Assembly (NCBI GenBank): GCA_905178155.1
Contig: CAJINV010000022.1
Coordinates: 441,207 to 505,206, forward strand
From: Amoebophrya sp. A120
Taxonomy: Eukaryota; Sar; Dinophyceae; Syndiniales; Amoebophryaceae
DNA: 64,000 nt
Direction: 5' to 3'
Below are positions 52,101 to 61,100 of this stretch, in pieces (the first letter of the stretch is position 1; each line of letters begins with the position of its first letter). The notes beneath the pieces are model-generated. The model worked only from the letters and a program-made list of their open reading frames with translations. It was not told the DNA's origin and did no database searches. A program made the position numbers and the translations under genes.

Positions 52101-55100
52101 GGGCGAAAGCTTCTGCCTTTGTCTTCTTGCAAGACAAATGTGATTTGTGGCCTCAAATCAGCAACGCAAATTTTAGAGCCATGCCATTTCAATATGGGAA
52201 GGGGGGACTTTTCCTTACGATAAAGCCGTTCCGTGCTTTCCAGGCCACGCTGCTGGCCCGGAAAACGAGCTACGACTACGATATTCTCATGCAGTACCCC
52301 AAACTGAAAAAGCACATTCACGGACTACTCGGCAAGAATGGCACGACCCCGCAGACAGGTGGGACGAACGCCCTCTCTGCCTTTCTTCAGTCGCCGTTGC
52401 CCGACCTCAACCCCTTCTCGGGTGACACGGGGGATGCCTTCGAGCCTATGTTTGAAAGGCACGAGGAGGAGCCGATGGACGCCGAAAGCGACGACGAGGC
52501 TACTGGAACTACTACGTCCGTCCGCCCGATTTACCGACCGAAGTACCTTGAAGCCATCGATGACGAGTCTGGCCTGCACGAGCTCACGAATTGGAACGCT
52601 GCTCTGACAGCCCTGAAGGCGTTATACATTCAGGCCAAGCGCGCAAACGAAGAGATCGAAAAAAGCTTCCCCCTCAAGCTGACCAATTTCGTCCACAACA
52701 GGCTTTTGCACGGGTTTCGCAATGGAAAGGAGCATTTCCAAAAGGCGCTTTTGTGTCGATACTTTGACGTGGAATCGCGAGCGGATCCGGCATTCTCGAG
52801 TCTGCTGGCGGGCAAAACGGAGTACGAAGACCACCTATACACAGATTTTGGCCAAAGCGATGAATTTTGCGCCACCAGCTCGACAACGGCACTGGGTCTG
52901 GTAGAAAACTTTGTCAGCAACCCGGAACTCCGCGGCTTCGTGAATGAGAAGCTCACAATCGCCGTCGGGGAATGGGTCAGGCACTTGGAAGACAATGGGG
53001 AGTTACTGCGCCAGGAGGGTCAAGTGGGGCTGGCTCGCGGGCAACAAAAAGAGGCGGCCATTTTTCTCGAGCAGCACTTACCTGAAGACGAGAAAATAGA
53101 GTTAAAACACCGGATGAGGGAGAGGCAGCTGGGATGGCGTAAAATCAGAAGAGGCCGGGAGTCGACCAAAGGCGCACGACAGAAAACCTTGTCGCAGCAA
53201 GTGCGGGACACAGCACTTTCCAACGTGCGCATGGGAACACAAACCGAAGGGCAGCGTGCGTTGTTCAGCGAAAGCTACAAAAGCATGATTCAGTCGAAAT
53301 TGATTTCCTCCGGCGCGCCGCGGGGACACGCCGAAATCGTGGTCATCTACCTGCACGGTTTGGGCGGTGAGGTTTCGCAGGACAGCTGCGACGCGATGCT
53401 GTGGCATTTGCTGCACGAAAAGCACAATGCGGGAGTGCTCGCAAATCAGGCAACGCGAGTGGTATGTCCGCAGGCCACATTGAAGACAGATGAAATCTAC
53501 CCCGAACCCCGTCCGTCCTGGTACCGGTATAATGATAAACCGAATCCGGGAACGAAGAATGCAGACAATCGCGGCATCTTTTATGACGATCTCGTGAAGT
53601 CTCGAGTCGCCATCGCAGAGCTGATGCTACTTGAGGCCGAGAGCGATTTGGTGCGTAGTGTGTTTCTGACGGGCTGTTCCCAGGGCAGCGTGCTGGCTAT
53701 GGAAACCGTGTTCAACGGCATTGCTGCGCTGCCAGAGCCACGGTCTCACACCAGTGCCGCGTACAAGCTGAAAGGGTTGGTGGCCTACCATGGCATTATG
53801 CACCGGGAGACCTGGAACGCGGTGAGACGCAACAACGAGGAACAGTTAGTTCGCGAGTACTTCACTTCGCCGCAAGGAAGCAATGTGCATGTGCATGTTT
53901 GGGCGAGTCCGAAGGATGATCTTTTTCCGTCCGACCAGGTTCAGCGCACTAGCAACGAGCGGTTCGGGAACGCGCCGCACGGCCTCCGTTTGCAGCACTA
54001 CAAAAGCTTTGAAAATTCCGAAACGCACGGCCGGCAGTCCGAAAACTTCATAGCAAAGTCCCTCGCCTACATTTTTGCGGCCGACGAAAATTTACGGAAA
54101 ATCGACGTTGCCCACCCGTACCCAGTCGCGACGAGTGACCGCTCTTCATCCCTGCACCTGCCGGAGCTGCAGCAGAAACTTGCCAGGACGACCGTGATTT
54201 TTAATCGGGCCTTTGTGTTGAAAAAATACCTGGTTCGGGTTGTGCATTCCGCTTTCAAAGTGTTTGGTCCAGCGGGAACCACTATATCGGATGCAGTTGG
54301 TGTTGGGCCAGGAAACGCGAACGCAGGATCCACGTTGAATGACGGGGATGAGAAAGCGCATGTTGATGATCAAGAAGCATTTTTAAACCGCCTCTACAAG
54401 GACCGCGACCAGTTTCTGATCCACGGGCGAGACTACAGCTTTATCCGAGATAAGAGCAACCCCGCAAAGTGCCGCTTCTTCGACCACCGTGCCTCGCTAC
54501 ACAGAGCTCCTGCAGTACCGGCCGAGGAGGGGGTGTTACAGAATGGTGGTTCTTCGGTCACGACCGGGAGAAGTGGCTCGTTGAATCTTGACGAAGACGG
54601 GTTAATCCAATTTCTGCAGATTCGGCACGACTGCTACCTGACGCCGCCGGTGTTTGTCACGAGGAAGATGTCGAATGCAGAGTTTTTCTTGCAATACCGC
54701 AGAGTTTTTGCGCTTCAGACGGAATTATCGCCAGTTACAGCTAGCACGCAACTAACGCTGAACGACCGCGCTTTTCTACTGAATCAGTTCGGCATCAGGA
54801 GCATCGCCCTAGGTAGTAGACGACGACGAACAACAAGAAGTGACTTCCTTCCGAGCGTTGCAGAAAACAGGAACAAGGCGGTCGCAGAAATGCGGTTCAG
54901 AGCGCTCGCGCAGGAAGAATTTTTTAAGCGGGTGCACACATGGATGCACAGTGCCGTACACAAAGTCGCGGAATCGGCTGCAAAGGACGTGCTGCTTGGA
55001 ATCAGCGATTGCCGAGATGATGATGCCCAAAATCTTTCCCCGGATAGTATTTATGCAATGCAAAAGTATCGTACTAGTATGGATTGCATGACAATTTTTT

Positions 55101-58100
55101 CCTAGAAGAATAATGAAATTTGTCATGCAGTTTCAGGTAAGAAAGCAGATCTGTAATGCTAGACTCGCATCAATACGAGTACGATACTTTTGCAATGCAT
55201 AGTATTATCAACACTGCAATGTTATCCGAGACCGAATATGCTGAGTAAAAACATCCCCACTCCAGAGTTGTGATGCAAATCAGCATGCCAAAAAAGTTTC
55301 TCATGCGAAGCCCCATGAGAAGCATATTATAGTCGTGTTTTGGAGTTTGTAATGCTAGAATCAGCATGATATGCTAGATCTGTGATGCTGCTGAACTAGC
55401 GAAACAGGATCACACTATGAGGGCAAACTTGTCATGCGAAACAGCGAAAGCTAGTCGATTTGTCTAGCAGATTTCCCATCTTGACTCTGGTGTGGGGACA
55501 TTTTTAATCAGGATACCGAAGGCTTTCTTCTGAAAGTCGCACTGTATGAGCGTTTGTTTGCTTCGACTTCAGTTGAACCTGCATCCGACTCGTCGTTCAA
55601 CGGAGGCGTGCGGGTGTTGCAAGACTGGCGCAGCAGCAACGGCGCCGAAGATTTGGCAATTAGCTGGGAACGCCGGTATCAGTATCGAGATTTTCTTCGC
55701 GACAATGGATACTACAGTGCTGAAGGTGACGATGACGGTGACCGCACGGTCCCCGCCCCCGCTTTCGCCGACGTGGCAGCGATTCATGCGAAAAGGCTTC
55801 TGAAAATTTATGAATGGCAGGAGAGACAGCTGATGAAAGACCGCTCTCCGCTCCTGCATCCTCACTTGGACGTCCGCCGTGACAAGATATTCTTTTCATC
55901 ACAGCCGAGGGATATAATTTCGGCGCCAGAAGAACTACCACAACTGCCGTATGGCATTAATCTCTTTAAACGTTACATGGTCAACCGTTACATGATTCCA
56001 GATGCAAAATGTGCATGAGGATCTACACGATCGAGCAAGTTCTCGGCGCGACGAATAGCATTAGAATCCGTGCCAAATCTGTAATGCAAGACGCGCACTG
56101 GTTCCCTTCCCCTTTCACTACTTTTGCTATATATGGTTGCATGTTGACAAAAACAAATTCATGTATACAGTTGAGAATGGAAGGAACGTTTGAGAACCTG
56201 ATACGCCGCCATTGCTAAGTCACAACCCTTGGGCGGTTGCACGGCGCGTCAGCAAATGCTTGACGTCTTTAGCCTCCGCCGAGACGCGGGGGGCAAAAAA
56301 TAACGGACTACCGCTCACGAAGTCTGAACTCCTGGCTATGGCGTTCTCAAATGTTACATTCTCAACTGTTACATGAATTTGTCATGCAAAACTACCTTAA
56401 GCCGCAACCGCAACGTGATCAAGCTGCTTCGCATGACAAATCTCCGAGAGGCTAAGCAGCATCTAAATCTGTGCCAAATTTGTGATGCGAAAGCAGCAAG
56501 CTTGCTCCTTTGACTGTTGCCATTTTTGGATCACAAATCCGTGTAACAGTTGAGAGTGTAACACTTGAGAACGCCATACTAGACCGTCTCATCGTGTTCG
56601 CCCGCCAGACGGTCGATGGCCGTGGAGAAGACGTATGAATTGCAAATATATCTTGGTCTAAAAGATTCTGAGACTTGTCATGCACGTTTCGCATGAGCCA
56701 TGAGGTCTGGAATGCGAGACGTAGCATGACAGATTCTTTGAGGTCTATATCATGCGTTTCCTGAGTGAGGAATTCCCTCGCAATTTGGTCAAAAGCGGAC
56801 AGCTTTTGGTACTCACGCAACACAGATTTTTGCATCATTCAGCTTTAAAAATAGCATGACAAGTTTTAATCTTCCAGACCCAGACATACTTGCTTTTGAT
56901 AAGACGGCGCCGGCCACGATGTTGACCACGTCGAAGAAGACCGAAACAAGCGCAGCCCTGCGAATGCGGCCCTGGTTGCCGAGGTTCACAGCACCTTCGG
57001 GTATTTGTCTTTTTTCAAGGCAAACATCGACCAGAGCATGTTAGCGACACTAATTAACTGGGCACCGAGTGACGAGCAACAAGCGCTGCGCTCCGAAAGG
57101 CGCAAGACGGGGCGAACGCACCACGCGGTGGCGCAGAGGCTGTTTCTGGACAAAGAGCACAACACAGCGTTCTTGCGGTTCACCATGGCATCCTTGGAGG
57201 AAAACTACTCCGCGCGCCAGCACCAAGTTCCTGCTTTCCTCCAAGAACTACAGAACGAGTCCGAGTGGAAAAGAGTTTTACAAGACCAGTTTTCCCTCCA
57301 GCGCCAGTTCTTCTTCGCCGCACGGTCTTACGTGGAGAACGTCACCGGGGCGCCCGATCGGGTCGTGATCAACCGGAGACGGTTGTTGTTGAAGGAGCTA
57401 GCCCGGACGAAGACGCAAATGGAGAGCGTGTCGAAAAACATGCAAAGTCTGTTCGATTTTCTCGACCAAGGAAAAAGCTACAACAGCGGAGGAAGCCAAG
57501 ATCATCTTCCCGGGGGGAGCCGCCCCGTAGTCCCAAAAATTGTCGCAGCGAGCCACTTGCTAGGAACCAGCCAAGACGGTTCGGCGCCCGCTTCGGGGGC
57601 GCAGGAACAAGGGGGCCGCGCGATAGTACTCTGCAGGGACGTCCTGCTCTTTACAAAACTGTACCGAGGCCTGAGGAAGCTGCTTCGACGTCAAGACGGG
57701 GGGCTTCGCAGTGACAACGGCACAACGAGACAAGTGCGCACTGCTGATAGGACGACGCACTACGTTGACCGGCTGCGAGGTCTTGCGACTGAGTTATGGA
57801 GTTCTCAAATGTTACATTCTCAACTGTTACATGATTTGTATATGCAAAACCACCATTACCATCTACACGATCAAGCTGTTCAGCATGACAAATTCAGGAA
57901 GGGCCAAACAGGCTGACGATCTGTGCCAAATCTGTCACGCAAGACGCGCAATGCCCCCCCTTGAACTTTTCCCATTCTTGCATCACAAATCCATGTAACA
58001 CTTGAGAATGTAACAGTTGAGAACGCCATATGAGTTGAGAAATAGTTTCGCGCAGTCCTACGTCCGACCCTTGAAGAAGATGGGGAGAACGCAGCGCGGC

Positions 58101-61100
58101 GACCTGGCGGCAAGGATGGAAAGGAAGCGGCGCCGTTTGCATGACGATACGTTCTACCAGCGTGGGAGATCGGCACGGGAGATGGGAGATACGGGAGATC
58201 ATGCGCCAGAGCATGGTGTTTATTTGGACGATACGTTCTACCAGCGTGGGAGATGGGCACGGGAGATAGGTACGGGAGATGCACCAGCGCATGGTGCTGA
58301 GGTTCTTGCGACAGGAAAAAAGAGAATAAAAGCAGCACGAGTACAACAACTATACGAGCCGTTCCGTTGTATTCCGTCACAGGGCTGGCGGCAAGACCTA
58401 CTGGGAAGGCCCGCCATTTCCCCGCGAACAGATCTCGTCACGCTCCTGGACGAAGATCGGGCTGGCGCAAGAACGCAACAACAAGCAGCCGGCAGCACTG
58501 AATCTTCACTCACCCTCACGACGGATAACAGGGCTGCTTACCTCCATATGAAATGCAAAAATGTCTGGCGATCTGGAAACTTGTGATGCTAAAATGTGCA
58601 TGATGAAATAAACACTTCCGAATACAGTCCGGCATGACAACTTCCCAAAACGCTTTCTCATAGGCAATCCGCATATTAGAAACTGCGTTTTTGCATGACA
58701 AAAGAGGCTGCGGCTTTTGTTCGTTATGCAATACAGATTTTCTAGGTATGGAAAGCTAGCATTTTTACAAGTCCCAACCTTCCAGATCCAGACATTTTTA
58801 CAATCCATACTCCAAGAAAGACAGCAAAAACTCGCAGACAACCGACGCGAAATCACTTCTCCGGGGTTTGTATCAACTGCAAAAATGTCTGGGTCTAAGT
58901 AGAAGAATGCAACTTGTGATGCTGCACTTGGATGTCTAAAAAATTTGTGTTGCATGAGCTTGAGCAGCAAAAGGAGCCTAATTTTTGCTAAGCGGAGAGG
59001 GCATTTGTCATGCGGAATAGGCATCAAGAATCATTCAAAAAACCTGTGACGCTAGGGCAGCCATCACAGGCATCATGGCTCATGCAAACCGTGCATGACA
59101 AGTCGCAGAATTATCTTCCAGACCCAGACATTTTTGCACTTGATAGTTTGTGCGTTTGGTCTTTCGCGACTTTATCGAAGGGATTTTATTGTCGACGTTG
59201 CCAAGCAAAACTACAACTACCAGCACGTCGTCGGCGAAGAAGATAAAGATGCGCCGCGAAGAACAGGCGAAGGCAATCAAGGCTGCAAGAAAAATCTTGC
59301 AAGTTCTGGAAATTGCGCTCCCGACCGTGCTTAAGAAGGACGAGAAGGATATCATGAGCAAAAATCCCCCCTCCCCATATCGAAAACGAAATTTGTGCTG
59401 CTGATTTGTGACCACAAATCAGCTTTGTCTTGCAGTAAAGGACTGCAGGCCTATATCGTGCCGGAGTCGAGAGGTTTTGGCCTAGGCACTTAGCATGGGG
59501 AACGTCTATGCCGTAGGCCCAATAGCATTACAAACCGCCTGCATAATGGGGCGGAGCCTGTGGCGTTGCTTTCTTGCATCACAGATGCGATTTGTGGTCA
59601 CAAATCAGCATCACAAATTTTCTGAGGCGTGCCTTATCGATATGGGGAGGGGGGATTTTTCCTCGCAATAAAGGACGGGGGTGTTCAGATTGACGAGGAA
59701 ACCGGAGCGGCCGTTGTTGTCCAGCTTGTTAAAAACGGTGACCCGACTACCGGGAGAGAAGAGACGATCATTGACGAGGACAAGGACTTCCGTGAGGCGG
59801 TCCTCAAGTATTACATAAGACGACAAGAAGCGGAAGAAGAAGAACTACGGAAGGAGCGTAAGAACAGCAAAACAGCAGCGATGGATTATAGTACAGCCAT
59901 TTATTCGCGGGTGATAACGCCCGAGGACGACGTAGACTCCCTGCCCGTTCCTCAGCTCGTGGAAACGATGATTGAAACGGACTTGGTCCAGAACCTGCAC
60001 GGCCGTCTTATCAAGCTGAAGCGCGAGGAAAGAGAGTTGGTGACGAATCTTGCTCTGCTCACATACGTATCAAATGCAAAAATGTCTCAGTCTGGAAGAT
60101 GAATGCGCGATTTGTCTTCATGCAGCTTTTCCATAACCCATGAGGTGTGGAATTATGCAGGGTCTAACATGACCGATTCTGTGCGAGGATCTCTTTCATG
60201 CCTATCCTGCATGACAAACTCCCTCCCGACCACTTGGTCAAAACTGGACCACGACTTTTGGTAATCACGCAACACAGATTTTTACACATGCTTCAGATCG
60301 AGCATGACAAGTTGCATTCTTCCAGACGCAGACATTTTTGCATTTGATAAGACAAGGAGGAGCTCGAAGGGATGCTGGCGCTGCGGGTCGCGAGTTTTAT
60401 CGAAGTCCCAGATTTAATATTGCAACGAAGTAGGGCTGCAGGAGGCCGCTCCCGGCACCACGGAGATTTTGGCAGCAGCAGCTTCGTATGCATTGCAGAT
60501 ATGTCTGGGTCTGGAAGAATGCAAACTTGTGATGCGCATTTCGCAACACATAAAAATCTCTCATGCGCAGGCAGCAAAAGCTGCCCCCTTTCTGTCTCCA
60601 AAGTGGGGCATTTGTCATGCGGATTCGGCATCGCGGGAGCTTGGCGAAACCTGTCATGCTAGAGCTTCCATGCCAGACCTTCTGTGTCATGCAAAAGTAG
60701 CATGATTCTTCCAGACCCAGACATTTTTACATTTGATACTTCGACGGGCTTTTTGATAATCTACTTCCACAAGAATCGCAGGAGCATCGGCAAATCGATA
60801 TCCCACAGAAAAAAGCAGGCAGGGCAGATTTGTAAATGCAAAAATAAATACACAGAAACATCTGTCATGGGCGGCCCCATAGCATTCTGTTTAGGATATG
60901 CAGTGCAGATTTTTTTGTGTATTTATTTTTGCATTACAAATGTGACCTGCCGGCTTTTTCTGTGTGATCATCGAGGACATGCTGGCGCACCTTGTCCGGG
61001 ATGCAGGAAAAGAGGAATATGAACTGCAAATATGTCTGGGTCTGGATGGATTCGAATTTGTGATGCGCATTCTACATCATGAGAAAATCTGTCATGCATG